A stretch of 64,000 bases of DNA from the NCBI RefSeq assembly GCF_000383615.1, contig NZ_KB911584.1:220966-284965 (forward strand), read 5' to 3'. A program made the translations under genes and the position numbers. The notes under the pieces are model-generated. The model searched no databases. It saw only the letters and a list, made by a program, of their open reading frames with translations, and had not been told where the DNA came from. Every line of letters starts with the position of its first letter. The first letter of the stretch is position 1. This document shows, piece after piece, positions 24,850-35,813 of this stretch. This DNA comes from Streptomyces canus 299MFChir4.1 (GTDB lineage: Bacteria; Actinomycetota; Actinomycetes; Streptomycetales; Streptomycetaceae).

Positions 24850-25287
24850 ATGTCATACGTCACCCGGATCGGCCGGCTCGCCCGGTTGAGCCCGCTCCCC
24901 CTGTTCCTCGCCGCCCTGGCGCCCGTCCCCGCGTCGGCGTACACCGAGACCGGAGACCACCTCACCGTCACCGTCCGCGACGCGGGCAGCGGCGCCGACC
25001 GGGCCGAAAGGACCTACGAGGTCGACTGCCATCCCGCGCGCGGCACCCACCCCGACCCCGCGGGCGCGTGCGCCGTCCTGGACCGGAACACCCGGTGGGG
25101 GCGCGACACCTTCTCCCCCGTCCCCGAGGGCAGCGTCTGCACGATGCTCTACGGCGGTCCCGCGACCGCCCATGTCACGGGGACCTGGGCCGGACGCCCC
25201 GTGGACGCCCGGTTCGACCGGAGCAACGGGTGCGAGACCGCGCGCTGGGACCGGTTCGTGCCGCTCCTGCCCAGCATGGGCACCTAG
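24850..25287 (+). CDS. Secreted subtilisin-inhibitor-like (SSI family) protein
   Basis: This 145-residue preprotein has a cleavable signal (LPLFLAALAPVPASA, cut near residue 30). The mature part follows the SSI fold: HLTVTVRDAG, four Cys (in VDCHPA, GACAVL, SVCTML and NGCETA) that should form two disulfides, and the reactive loop CTMLY where SSI itself has CPMVY. P1 would be Met, which predicts inhibition of subtilisin- or chymotrypsin-like proteases. It is the first gene past the tRNA and so chromosomal. No strong ribosome site is seen. Confidence 0.9.
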   Translation: MSYVTRIGRLARLSPLPLFLAALAPVPASAYTETGDHLTVTVRDAGSGADRAERTYEVDCHPARGTHPDPAGACAVLDRNTRWGRDTFSPVPEGSVCTMLYGGPATAHVTGTWAGRPVDARFDRSNGCETARWDRFVPLLPSMGT

Positions 25288-25457
25288 CCCCCGAGAGGCG
25301 GTCACACGTTCTACTTCACTTCGTCGTGCGACCTCCCTCTCATCCGGCACCCCCGCGCAGGCGCTGCGCTTAGACTCCCTCGCGTGACACGTCGCGGGCC
25401 CCTTGGCAATATGGCCCGAGCGGTCGGCAAGGTGCGGTAACAGGGAGGAAGCGTCTC

Positions 25458-28400
25458 GTGAGCAGCAGGCCATCCCGAGGCGCTGCTCGCCTCGCAGCCA
25501 TACTCGACGCGCTTCCCGACGCGTTGGTGCTGGTCAACGCCAACGGGACCGTCGTCAACGCCAACACCATCGCCCTGGAGGCGTTCGAGGCGCCGGGGAC
25601 GGCTCTCGTGGGGCGGGGGCTGCTCGATCTGCTGCCGCAGTTCGACTCGCGGCTCATCCCGGGCTCCATGCGGCGGCCCGATCACATGGACCCGCGCGGG
25701 CGAACCAAGCCGACCCGGATGGTGGCGCGCAGGACCGACGGCACCGAGTTCCCCGTCGAGGTCACCAGCGCCAACCTGGAGAACGGCCAGCAGGCCTACG
25801 ACGGTTACGGCTACAGCGGCGACGAACTGCTCATGCTCGTCGTACGGGATCTGACGGGGACCGTCGACACCGAGGCCGAGCTGGCGCGTTCGCAGCGGCA
25901 GACCGAGATGATCCTGCGGGCCGCCTCGGAGGGTGTCGTCGGGACCGACACCGACGGGCGGATCGTGCTCGTCAACCCGGCCGCCGCCCAGATACTGGGT
26001 TACCGGGCCAGCGACCTCGGCGGCCGCGAGCTCCACGACCTCATCCTGCACTCCCGCGGCGACGGCACCCCCTTCGCGTACGAGGAGTCCCCGCTCGCCG
26101 ACACCCTGCGCTCCGGGCGCAAGCACCGGGTGCGCGGCCAGGTGCTGTGGTCGAAGAAAGGCGAGAAGGTCCCGGTCGACCTGACGACCGCACCCGTGCG
26201 CGACGGCGACCAGCTCGTCGGCGCCGTGCTCACCTTTACCGACCGGCGGCCCTACGACGCCCTCGCCGACGAGAAGTCCACCGCGGAGAAGGCCCACGCG
26301 GAGGAGCTGGAGCGGCTGGAGGAGGAGCACGCCTCCGAACTCACCGCGCTGCGCCAGAAGCACATCACCGAGATGGAGGAGCTCCAGGAGCGGCACGACG
26401 AGGAGATCGCCTCCGGCGAGGAGCGGTACGCCGCCCTCGGGGAGCGCGAGAAGGACCGGTACGAGGCCCTGGCCGGCCGGCACGACCAGCTCCTCACCCT
26501 GCTCGGGCGTTCCCTGCGCGGGCCCCTCGACGAACTGCGCCGCGAACTGTCCGCGCTCGCCGCCGACGACGCCGGACAGCTGTGGCCCGAGGCCAACCAG
26601 GTCCTGCACCACCTCTCGGCCGGCTACTCCCGCATCACCCACCTCATCGACAACGTCCTCGGTTACCAGCGCCTCGACGCGGGCGCCGACGACATCGTCC
26701 GTACGAACGTCATGCTCGACGCGGTCGTCGCCGCCGGTGTGGACGGCGCGGTCGAGCTCATCGGGCCGGGGCGCGTCCAGTTCGCCGTGCACGCGCCGCC
26801 CATCGAGGCCGAGGTCGACGCCCAGCGCCTCGCGACCGCGCTCGCGCACCTCATCGCGGACGTGGCCGGGGTCGACGCGACCGGGAACTCCCCCGTGTCC
26901 GCGGGCGGTTACATGGACAACACGGTCGTGGTGGCGGCCGCGCAGCGAGGCGAGGGCGTACGCATCGAGGTGCGCGGGCCGTACGCCGGGGGAGACCCGG
27001 TGCACGAGCCGATCGTGCGCGGGATCGTGCGCGCCCACGGCGGTGTGCTCCAGACGCACGAAGTGCCCGGCATGAGCGGCAGCGCGTACGTCCTCGAAGT
27101 GCCCATCGGCGGTGGGGCGGGGGCCGTCGCGGTTCCCGGTCCGGCCGCGCTGGAGGCGGGCCCTCAGGAGGGCGCCCCCGTGGAGACCGCCCCTGCCGAG
27201 GGCGGCGGACGGCGGCGGGCCCGGCGCTCCTCCACCGACTCCTTCCTCGACGCCGACGTCCCCTCCGGGACCTCCGGGACCTCCGGGACCGACGAGTCCG
27301 TCCCGCCCACCGGGCGACGCAGGCGGCGGGCGGCGGCCGAGCAGGAACAGGCCGTGTCCGTACCGGCGCAGGCCTCCGGTGACGACGCGGACGACTCCGG
27401 CGGTACGGGACGGCGCCGCGGGCGGCCCGCCGAGGGTGCCGAGGCCGCCGAAGCCGGTGTGGCCGAGGGTGCCGTGGTGATGGCCTCCGAGCACGGCGCC
27501 GGTTCCGCGGCCGTCGGCACCGGTCTGGGCGGGACCGTGCCGCCGCAGGGCGTGCCCGTGCCGGCCGGGGGCCGGGCCCGGCACGACGGCGGCGAACAGC
27601 ACGCGCTGCCGGCGGCGTTGCCCGCAGGCGGTTCCGCCGAAGCGGGCGGCCGGCCACAGGGGCAGCTGGAGATCGCCGGGCAGGGTCCGTCCGGCGACGG
27701 CACACCGCAGCAGGACGGGCGCCGACGGCGTGCCCTCGCGGCCGCGTCGGAGCGCGCGGCGGCGCAGGAGGCCGCCCCCCGCTCGGTGTTCGCCCTCCCG
27801 CCCGCCGACGCGGACCGACCGGCCGACGGCACGGACCCGGCGGGGCGCCCGGGGCCGGCGGGACTGGCCCAGGTGCAGGCCCAGGCGTCGGCCCCGGGCC
27901 AGGCTCAGGTGCGAGTCCCGGGCCAGGGGCACCTTCCTGGACAGGTGCCGGTGCCCGGTCAAGGACAGCTGCCGGGCCAGATTCCCGGCCGGATTCCGGC
28001 CCCGGGTCAGGCCCAGGTCCCTGCCAACGCGCAGGTGCCCGGCCCGATCCAGGCTCCGGGGCAGGTCCCGGCCGTCCCCGTTTCCGCCAACGGCCTCGCG
28101 CAGCCCCACCCCGCCGACGTCCACGGCGACGAGGGTCGGCACGACGCCGTGCCGCACGACCAGGCCGACGACCACACCCCGCCGCAGCCGCACCCCACCA
28201 ACGCGCCGACGGGCCGCCGTCGACGGGCCGTGGCCCAGCCCGCTGAGGCGACCGCCGGTACGCCCGCGCAGGGGCTCCCGGCCCAGGCCGGACAGGGTGC
28301 CCAGGCAGCCGTCCCCGGTCGGCCCGTGCCCGTGGGAGTTCCTACGGCCCCTGTCCAGCAGGTCCCTGGGGCGGTGCCGGAGCCCCAGTTCCCGGGTGTG

Positions 28401-29915
28401 GCCGTGCAGAACGCGACCGGACAGGACGGCCTGATCCCGCAGGCCGCGCCCGCCCCGGCCTCGCCGCTCCACGCGGCCCCGGCCCAGCCCGTACCGGCCC
28501 CCGGCCTGCCCCTGCCCGCCGAGGCACCGCAGCCGCAAGCGACGGCACAAGCACCGGCCGCGCCCGCTTCCCAGCCCTGGCCCGGCGGCCACGACGCCTC
28601 CGGGGCCGACACCCCCGTACCGGCGAACGGCGCCGCCACCGCCGTACCCCCGAACCAGCCCGCGCCCCAGCACGCGCAGGTCCCCGAAGCCGGTCAGCCC
28701 ACTCCGGCGCCCGGCACGCCGCAGGCGGCGCAGCCGCTGCCCGCCGAGGCCGCGGTGGCACCCGCCGCGCCCGTCGACCCGAACTCCACGCAGGGCCGGG
28801 CGTTCAGCGTGCGGACCCTCGGTCAGGGGGTTCCGTTCACCCGGCAGGCGGCCCAGGTGCAGCAGCCGGGGACGGCAACGCCTCCCCCGCACCAGTCCGG
28901 TGGGTCGGGACGGCGGCGCAAGCTCGGCACCCGGCCCGACCCCTCTGCCGCCGCGGCCCCGGAGCCGGGAACACGTCCGGCGGCCGAGCAGGCCGTGTCC
29001 GCGCCGGCGCAGGCACCACAGCCGTCGCCGGCCGGGCAGTCGCGGCTCACGCACGCCACCGAGGCGGCCGGGCGGTCGTACGCCATAGGGGCACCGGACG
29101 AGAACGCCGCCGAGGGGCCCGAGCCGTTGGACGGTCCCGGTGGGGCCGTCGAGATCCCGGACACCCCGCGGCCGCAGCCGATGGACGACGAACTGCCCCC
29201 GGAGCCGCTGGACAACCCGCGGCGGCTGCTGGTGTGGCCCGCGCCGGACGTGACGACCCAGCAGGCGCTCAGCGACCGTGGGTACCGGCCGGTCATCGTG
29301 CAGTCGCGCGAGGAGGTCGACGCACAGATCGCGGCCTTCCCCGCCGCGCTGTTCGTGGACCCGCTGACCGGGCCGATCACGCGGACCGCGCTCCAGTCGC
29401 TCAGGCAGGCGGCGGTGGCGTCCGAGGTGCCGATCATGGTGACCGCCGGGCTCGGACAGGCCTCACGGGAGGCGGCGTACGGCGCCGATCCCGCCGTCCT
29501 GCTGAAGGCGCTGGCACCGCGGGACAGCGAGCAGCACCCGCCGCGCGTGCTGCTGATCGAGGAGCACGCCGAGATCGCGCTGGCGCTGACCGCGACACTG
29601 GAGCGGCGGGGGATGCAGGTCGCGCGGGCCGCGAGCGACGCCGACGCGGTGACGCTGGCGGGACAGCTCCGGCCGAACCTCGTCGTGATGGACCTCATGC
29701 AGGTGCACCGCCGGCGGGCCGGGATCGTGGACTGGCTGCGGGCGAACGGGCAGCTGAACCGGACGCCGTTGGTCGTGTACACGGCTGCCGTGGATCAGGC
29801 GGATCTGCCTCGGCTGGCTTCCGGGGAGACGGTTCTGTTCCTTGCCGAGCGGTCGACGAGTGCGGAGGTTCAGGCGCGGATCGTGGATCTGCTGGCCAGG
29901 ATCGGGACGAACTGA
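25458..29915 (+). CDS. Large PAS/receiver hybrid signalling protein
   Basis: The protein has 1485 residues from a GTG with GGAGG upstream. Two PAS domains (about 10 to 130 and 150 to 270, the latter with GTDTDGRIVLVNPAAAQILG) lead into a charged coiled coil (about 270 to 345) and a kinase-like dimerisation/ATPase region (about 345 to 540) without a clear H-box histidine or N-box. A Pro/Gln/Ala/Gly-rich linker of nearly 700 residues follows. The C-terminus (about 1260 to 1485) has receiver-like domains, one with a probable acceptor Asp in LVVMDLM. It is cytoplasmic, with no membrane helix. It may sense redox or ligand signals and act through partner binding, since kinase activity is doubtful. 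Confidence 0.82.
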   Translation: MSSRPSRGAARLAAILDALPDALVLVNANGTVVNANTIALEAFEAPGTALVGRGLLDLLPQFDSRLIPGSMRRPDHMDPRGRTKPTRMVARRTDGTEFPVEVTSANLENGQQAYDGYGYSGDELLMLVVRDLTGTVDTEAELARSQRQTEMILRAASEGVVGTDTDGRIVLVNPAAAQILGYRASDLGGRELHDLILHSRGDGTPFAYEESPLADTLRSGRKHRVRGQVLWSKKGEKVPVDLTTAPVRDGDQLVGAVLTFTDRRPYDALADEKSTAEKAHAEELERLEEEHASELTALRQKHITEMEELQERHDEEIASGEERYAALGEREKDRYEALAGRHDQLLTLLGRSLRGPLDELRRELSALAADDAGQLWPEANQVLHHLSAGYSRITHLIDNVLGYQRLDAGADDIVRTNVMLDAVVAAGVDGAVELIGPGRVQFAVHAPPIEAEVDAQRLATALAHLIADVAGVDATGNSPVSAGGYMDNTVVVAAAQRGEGVRIEVRGPYAGGDPVHEPIVRGIVRAHGGVLQTHEVPGMSGSAYVLEVPIGGGAGAVAVPGPAALEAGPQEGAPVETAPAEGGGRRRARRSSTDSFLDADVPSGTSGTSGTDESVPPTGRRRRRAAAEQEQAVSVPAQASGDDADDSGGTGRRRGRPAEGAEAAEAGVAEGAVVMASEHGAGSAAVGTGLGGTVPPQGVPVPAGGRARHDGGEQHALPAALPAGGSAEAGGRPQGQLEIAGQGPSGDGTPQQDGRRRRALAAASERAAAQEAAPRSVFALPPADADRPADGTDPAGRPGPAGLAQVQAQASAPGQAQVRVPGQGHLPGQVPVPGQGQLPGQIPGRIPAPGQAQVPANAQVPGPIQAPGQVPAVPVSANGLAQPHPADVHGDEGRHDAVPHDQADDHTPPQPHPTNAPTGRRRRAVAQPAEATAGTPAQGLPAQAGQGAQAAVPGRPVPVGVPTAPVQQVPGAVPEPQFPGVAVQNATGQDGLIPQAAPAPASPLHAAPAQPVPAPGLPLPAEAPQPQATAQAPAAPASQPWPGGHDASGADTPVPANGAATAVPPNQPAPQHAQVPEAGQPTPAPGTPQAAQPLPAEAAVAPAAPVDPNSTQGRAFSVRTLGQGVPFTRQAAQVQQPGTATPPPHQSGGSGRRRKLGTRPDPSAAAAPEPGTRPAAEQAVSAPAQAPQPSPAGQSRLTHATEAAGRSYAIGAPDENAAEGPEPLDGPGGAVEIPDTPRPQPMDDELPPEPLDNPRRLLVWPAPDVTTQQALSDRGYRPVIVQSREEVDAQIAAFPAALFVDPLTGPITRTALQSLRQAAVASEVPIMVTAGLGQASREAAYGADPAVLLKALAPRDSEQHPPRVLLIEEHAEIALALTATLERRGMQVARAASDADAVTLAGQLRPNLVVMDLMQVHRRRAGIVDWLRANGQLNRTPLVVYTAAVDQADLPRLASGETVLFLAERSTSAEVQARIVDLLARIGTN

Positions 29916-29979
29916 GGGCGCCATTCGGCTGAGGGCACCATTCGACTGAGGGTGTCGTCCCGCTGAGGGTGCTGTCCGA
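29912..29979. repeat. Four 17-bp tandem repeats at the stop codon of the PAS gene
   Basis: CTGAGGGCGCCATTCGG and three diverged copies start at 29912, 29929, 29946 and 29963. The first overlaps the stop codon. No gene lies between here and 30100. It may be a simple slippage tract in the 3' region. Confidence 0.7.
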
Positions 29980-30099
29980 GGTGCCGCGGTATGCCGTCCG
30001 GCGGCTGCGGCGCCGTCCTGGCTTGTCTCGCGGTTCCCCGCGCCCCTAAAGGCCTCCGCGTGCCCCTGAATGCCTGCCCTCGCCCCTGCGTACCTCTCC

Positions 30100-30684
30100 C
30101 TACTTGGCCACCAGTCGCCGTGCCGCCTCCTTCACCGACGCCCGGAGCCGCTCCCGGTCCGTCGGCTCGCCGCCCACCAGGATCCGCTTCATCTGCGGGA
30201 CCACCGCCGCCCAGTTGGCCACCGCAATCAGCAGGAACAGCAGGTCACGTGCCGGTACGGCATCCGTGACGACCCCGCGGTCCTGACCGTCCTGAAGGGT
30301 GGCGACCTTCGCACGGTAGTGCTCCTGGCGTTCGGCCTCGTCGGGGAGCTCGGTCGTGGCGCCGTACTCCAGCCCCTCCCAGAAGAGCAGCCGCAGGACC
30401 TCCGGGTGAGCCTCGTGGTAGTCCATGAGGCGGTCGATCCAGCTCTCGATGTCGTCCGAGTCGACCGGGACGGCGACCGCGAGATCGAGCATGACCTTGC
30501 CCAGGACCTTCGTGAACAGCTCCGCCTTGTTGCCGAAGTAGGCGTAGATCAGCTGCTTGTTGGCCTTGGCCTCGGTCGCGATGCGGTCTACGCGGGCGCC
30601 CGCGATGCCGTGCCGGGCGAACTCGGCGACCGCCGCCTCGAAGATCCGTGCCCTGGTCGCTTCGGGGTCTCTTACTGCTGCCAT
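30100..30684 (-). CDS. TetR-family repressor, SCO4008-like
   Basis: The protein has 194 residues. The N-terminal HTH (TRARIFEAAVAEFARHGIAG, then KANKQLIYAYFGNKAELF) is typical TetR; the rest is the helical ligand domain. It diverges from an MFS exporter across twin palindromes. This gene order and sequence match what I recall of SCO4008/SCO4007 in S. coelicolor, where the repressor binds cationic multidrug ligands. I infer that it represses both itself and the exporter. The chosen ATG gives the usual TetR length. Confidence 0.9.
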   Translation of the reverse strand: MAAVRDPEATRARIFEAAVAEFARHGIAGARVDRIATEAKANKQLIYAYFGNKAELFTKVLGKVMLDLAVAVPVDSDDIESWIDRLMDYHEAHPEVLRLLFWEGLEYGATTELPDEAERQEHYRAKVATLQDGQDRGVVTDAVPARDLLFLLIAVANWAAVVPQMKRILVGGEPTDRERLRASVKEAARRLVAK

Positions 30685-30713
30685 GGGGCCAGGGTAAGCG
30701 CAGCGAGGGAGGT

Positions 30714-30786
30714 AACCAACTATTTGGTTGACAGGGAATCGGCGGGCCTCCCACACTGTTGCAGTGTTCCAACCAACCAGTTAGTT
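30714..30786. promoter_or_regulatory. Twin TetR operators and -35 element between repressor and exporter
   Basis: AACCAA-CTAT-TTGGTT (30714-30729) is a perfect-arm inverted repeat; AACCAA-CCAG-TTAGTT (30771-30786) is a second copy with one mismatch. A consensus -35 box TTGACA (30728-30733) overlaps the first, with a weak CACACT -10 candidate near 30752. Repressor binding would block the rightward promoter. Confidence 0.7.
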
Positions 30787-30816
30787 GTGGGAACTGACTC
30801 GAAGGAGTCCCCGGTC

Positions 30817-32010
30817 ATGCCGACAGCAACCGTCACCACCGGACGGTCCACGCAGGCCCCCGCCGAGCGCGCGGGCTCGCTGCTCCTCACCCTCATCGCC
30901 GTCTGCACCGCCGTCACGGCCGCCAACATCTACCTCGCGTCCCCGCTGCTCCCCCTCATCGCCCGCGACTACGGCTCGACCCCCTCCGCGGTGGCCTGGG
31001 TCGCCTCGGTCGCGCAGTTCGGCTACGCGGCGGGCCTGCTCTTCTTCGCGCCGCTGGGTGACCGGGTGAACCGGCGGCGCCTGGTCGCCGCTCTCTCGCT
31101 CGTGACCACCGCGGCCCTGACCGCCGCCGCGCTCGCCACCGGCACCACCGCCCTGGCGGCCGCCGTCCTGGTCGCCTCCGCGGCCACCGTCGTCCCCCAG
31201 CTGCTGGTCCCGCTGGTCGCCCAGCGGGCCCCCGCCGACCGCCGGGCCCGCCATGTCGCGGCCGTCATCGCGGGCCTGTTCACGGGGATCGTCGCGGCCC
31301 GGGTGCTCGGCGGGCTGATCGGACAGGCCTTCGGCTGGCGGGTGGTGTTCGTGGGCGCGGCCGCCCTGACGGCCGTCCTCGGACTCGCGACGGCGTACGC
31401 CCTGCCGGCGGAACGCACGCGCCGCTCCGGCCCGCTCTTCTCGGGCCTGACCGCCCTGCCGTCCGTCGTGCGCCGCTCGCCCGACCTGTGGCGCGCGTGC
31501 GTGCGGCAGGCGGGGATGTACGGCGCCTGGAGCGCGCTGTGGACCTCGCTGGCCATCCTGCTGACCGGCCCGTCCTACGGCCTGTCGACCGCGACCGCCG
31601 GGCTCTTCGGCCTCTTCGGGCTGGCCGCGAGCGTCGTGGCGCCGCTGGCCGGGGGGTTCGTGGACCGCTTCGGCGCCGCCACGGTCGTACGGTCGGCGTA
31701 TCTGCTCGCGGCCGTGTCGGTGCCGCTGTTCTGGCTCGGCGGGCACGCGCTGTGGGCCCTGTTCGTCGCGGCGATCGCCGTCCACGCGGCCCTGGTCGCC
31801 TCCCACGTCGCCAACCAGACCCTCGCCCTGACGACCACCTCGACCCCGGCCACCGCCAACACGGCGTACGTCGTGGCCGGTTTCGCCGGCGGCGCGACGG
31901 CGTCGGCGCTCGCCGGTTCGGCCTTCGGTTGGTGGGGCTGGGGCGGGGTGTGCGCGGTGGCGGGCGTGTGGCTGGCGTTGGGATGGGCTGCCACGTCGGT
32001 ACGGCGGTGA
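30817..32010 (+). CDS. MFS multidrug exporter, SCO4007-like
   Basis: This 397-residue membrane protein has 12 predicted helices. It starts at an ATG after GAAGGAG. Family signs are the early motif YLASPLLPLIARDYG, the loop 2-3 motif GDRVNRRRL (MFS motif A, GDRxxRR), and Gly/Ala-rich helices throughout. It should export small cationic or amphiphilic compounds by proton antiport, induced when a ligand binds the divergent TetR repressor. Confidence 0.9.
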   Translation: MPTATVTTGRSTQAPAERAGSLLLTLIAVCTAVTAANIYLASPLLPLIARDYGSTPSAVAWVASVAQFGYAAGLLFFAPLGDRVNRRRLVAALSLVTTAALTAAALATGTTALAAAVLVASAATVVPQLLVPLVAQRAPADRRARHVAAVIAGLFTGIVAARVLGGLIGQAFGWRVVFVGAAALTAVLGLATAYALPAERTRRSGPLFSGLTALPSVVRRSPDLWRACVRQAGMYGAWSALWTSLAILLTGPSYGLSTATAGLFGLFGLAASVVAPLAGGFVDRFGAATVVRSAYLLAAVSVPLFWLGGHALWALFVAAIAVHAALVASHVANQTLALTTTSTPATANTAYVVAGFAGGATASALAGSAFGWWGWGGVCAVAGVWLALGWAATSVRR

Positions 32011-32060
32011 CGGTTGCCGTACGGCCGGGCGATCGGCAGGGCGGCTGCTGTACGGCCCTC

Positions 32061-32123
32061 GGCGGTGACGCCGGCCGTCTCACCGCCGATCAGGGCTCCG
32101 GGTCCGCCCGGCCGCCCTGATCG
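32061..32123. terminator. Two hairpins between convergent genes
   Basis: GGCGGTGA (32061-32068) pairs with TCACCGCC (32080-32087), and CGATCAGGGC (32087-32096) pairs with GCCCTGATCG (32114-32123). They separate the exporter from the leftward acyl-CoA ligase and probably terminate both transcripts. Confidence 0.75.
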
Positions 32124-32142
32124 CCGTACCCACTCGTGCCTC

Positions 32143-33801
<1,659 letters not shown>

Positions 33802-33860
33802 GGCGTCCTCCCGGGGGCGACATTGCCTACGCGGTAGTAAGGGATGCGCCGATTCTGCGC

Positions 33861-33878
33861 ACATACCGCGCGGTATGT
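33861..33878. promoter_or_regulatory. 18-bp palindrome ACATACCGCGCGGTATGT upstream of the acyl-CoA ligase
   Basis: A perfect palindrome lies in the 140-base gap upstream of the ligase. A shorter related CTACGCGGTAG lies closer to the start. Such sites are typical of TetR-family regulators of lipid metabolism; the cognate regulator is not in this window. Confidence 0.65.
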
Positions 33879-33943
33879 CACTAGAGCCGGGCGATCGATC
33901 ACGTCACGTTGTGCTCACAACGGACGGGCCGCCCGCTCAGTTC

Positions 33944-34501
33944 CTACCGGGCGAGCACCAGCTCGGGGTCCTCGCGGAGCTTGCCCAGCGCCCGCGACAC
34001 CGCCGACTTCACGGTCCCGACGGAGACGCCGAGCACCTCGGCCGTCTGCACCTCGCTGAGGTCCTCGTAATACCTGAGGACGACCATCGCCCGCTGCCGG
34101 GCCGGCAGCTTCATGATCGCCCGCCACATCGCGTCGTGCAGCGCCTGCTGCTCGGCGGGGTCGTCCTCGCCGGGGAGAAGGTCGGGCTCGGGGATCTCGT
34201 CGGTCGCGAACTCGTCCACCTTGCGCTTGCGCCACTGCGAGGTGCGCGTGTTCAGCAGGGCGCGGCGCACATAGCCGTCGAGAGCCCGGTGGTCCTCGAT
34301 GCGCTCCCAGGCGACATAGGTCTTGGTCAGGGCGGTCTGCAGCAGGTCCTCGGCGTCGCTCGGGTTCGCGGTCAGCGACCGGGCGGTACGCAGCAGCACC
34401 GGCTGGCGGGCCTTCACGTACGAGGCGAACGAGGGGTACGCGAGGGTCTGCGTCGCCGGTACGGCGGCCTTCGAAGCGCTGGTGCAGACGGGTGTGGTCA
34501 T
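33944..34501 (-). CDS. SigE-family ECF RNA polymerase sigma factor
   Basis: The protein has 185 residues. Region 2 (SLTANPSDAEDLLQTALTKT, then WERIEDHRALDGYVRRALLN) and region 4 (LPARQRAMVVLRYYEDLSEV, then VLGVSVGTVKSAVSRAL) are complete. There is no signal-sensing extension and no anti-sigma gene next to it, as in Streptomyces SigE-group (SCO4005-like) factors. Regulation is not evident from the sequence. Confidence 0.92.
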   Translation of the reverse strand: MTTPVCTSASKAAVPATQTLAYPSFASYVKARQPVLLRTARSLTANPSDAEDLLQTALTKTYVAWERIEDHRALDGYVRRALLNTRTSQWRKRKVDEFATDEIPEPDLLPGEDDPAEQQALHDAMWRAIMKLPARQRAMVVLRYYEDLSEVQTAEVLGVSVGTVKSAVSRALGKLREDPELVLAR

Positions 34502-34646
34502 GGCTCCACGCTAGATTCGCGACCGTCGCCGCTCATCGGCCACAGGTCCCGAAGAGGACTCCCCCTCAGGTTGTAGAGGTGGGGCTGACTGCACCTCCTG
34601 AAGGTGGACAAGGAGGGTACGTCTACTGCGGGATCACCCCTGGGGG

Positions 34647-35813
34647 CTACCCGTCCGCGGTGAGCACCAGCCCGGACGTGGGCACCCCCGTCCCCGCCGT
34701 CACCAGTACGCGTCCCGCCTGCGGTACCTGGTTCACGGCCGTCCCCCGCAGTTGTCGTACGGCTTCCGCGATGCCGTTCATCCCGTGGAGGTAGGCCTCG
34801 CCCAGTTGGCCGCCGTGGGTGTTGAGGGGGAGCGCGGCCCGGCGTACGAAGTCCGCGGCCTCGCCCCGGGCGCAGAAGCCGAACTCCTCCAGCTGCATCA
34901 GGACGAACGGGGTGAAGTGGTCGTACAGGATCGCCACGTCGATGTCCTCGGGGGCCAGGCCCGAGGTCCGCCACAGCTGGCGGGCGACGACGTTCATCTC
35001 GGGGAGGCCGGTGAGGTCGTCGCGGTAGAAGCTGGTCATCTGTTCCTGGGCACGGCCCGCGCCCTGGGCGGCCGCCGCGACGACGGCGGGCCGCTGGGGG
35101 AGGTCACGCGCGCGTGCGAGGGAGGTGACGACGACCGCCTGGCCGCCGTCGGTCTCCTGGCAGCAGTCCAGGAGCCTGAGCGGCTCGACGATCCAGCGGG
35201 AGGCCGCGTGGTCTTCGAGGGTGATGGGGCGGCCGTGGAACCAGGCGGCCGGGTTGGTCGCCGCGTACGCGCGGCCGGTCACCGCCACCTGCCCGAAGGC
35301 CTCCGGGGTGAGACCGTGGGTGTGCAGATAGCGCTGGGCGGCCATCGCCACCCAGGAGGCCGGGGTGAGCAGGCCGAAGGGGAGGGACCAGCCGAGGGCG
35401 GCTCCCTCGGCGGAGGGCTCGCGGTGCTGGACGCCGGAGCCGAAGCGGCGGCCGGAGCGCTCGTTGAAGGCGCGGTAGCAGACCACGACCTCGGCCACCC
35501 CCGCCGCGATCGCGAGCGCCGCCTGCTGGACGGTCGCGCAGGCCGCGCCACCGCCGTAGTGGACGCGGGAGAAGAAGGACAGCTCGCCGATCCCGCAGGC
35601 CTGGGCGACGGTGATCTCCGGGCTGGTGTCCATGGTGAACGTGACCATGCCGTCCACGTCGGCCGCCGTGAGCCCCGCGTCGTCGAGCGCCGCGCGGACC
35701 GCCTCGGCGGCCAGGCGCAGTTCGCTGCGGCCGGAGTCCTTGGAGAACTCCGTGGCCCCGATGCCGGCGATGGCGGCCAGGCCGCCGAGCCGGTCACGCG
35801 CGCGTGTGCTCAC
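34647..35813 (-). CDS. Thiolase-fold lipid-transfer protein/aldolase (Ltp2-like)
   Basis: The protein has 388 residues. It follows the thiolase fold of SCP-x and Ltp2 proteins (AIAGIGATEFSKDSGRSELR at the start, HYGGGAACATVQQAALAIAA, C-terminal NTHGGQLGEAYLHGMNGIAE). In mycobacteria, Ltp2 cleaves the 17-hydroxy steroid side chain made by ChsH1-ChsH2 in a retro-aldol step. Here it overlaps a MaoC gene, which overlaps a MaoC-DUF35 gene, the same order as the mycobacterial set. The natural substrate in this organism, steroid or other branched acyl-CoA, is unknown. Confidence 0.85.
   Translation of the reverse strand: MSTRARDRLGGLAAIAGIGATEFSKDSGRSELRLAAEAVRAALDDAGLTAADVDGMVTFTMDTSPEITVAQACGIGELSFFSRVHYGGGAACATVQQAALAIAAGVAEVVVCYRAFNERSGRRFGSGVQHREPSAEGAALGWSLPFGLLTPASWVAMAAQRYLHTHGLTPEAFGQVAVTGRAYAATNPAAWFHGRPITLEDHAASRWIVEPLRLLDCCQETDGGQAVVVTSLARARDLPQRPAVVAAAAQGAGRAQEQMTSFYRDDLTGLPEMNVVARQLWRTSGLAPEDIDVAILYDHFTPFVLMQLEEFGFCARGEAADFVRRAALPLNTHGGQLGEAYLHGMNGIAEAVRQLRGTAVNQVPQAGRVLVTAGTGVPTSGLVLTADG

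Noticed and set aside
25311..29054. 1247-residue open frame antisense to the PAS/receiver gene
   Set aside because: It is a GC-rich shadow of the real gene: composition is Arg/Gly/Leu repeats, no ribosome site, and the plus-strand protein has recognisable domains.
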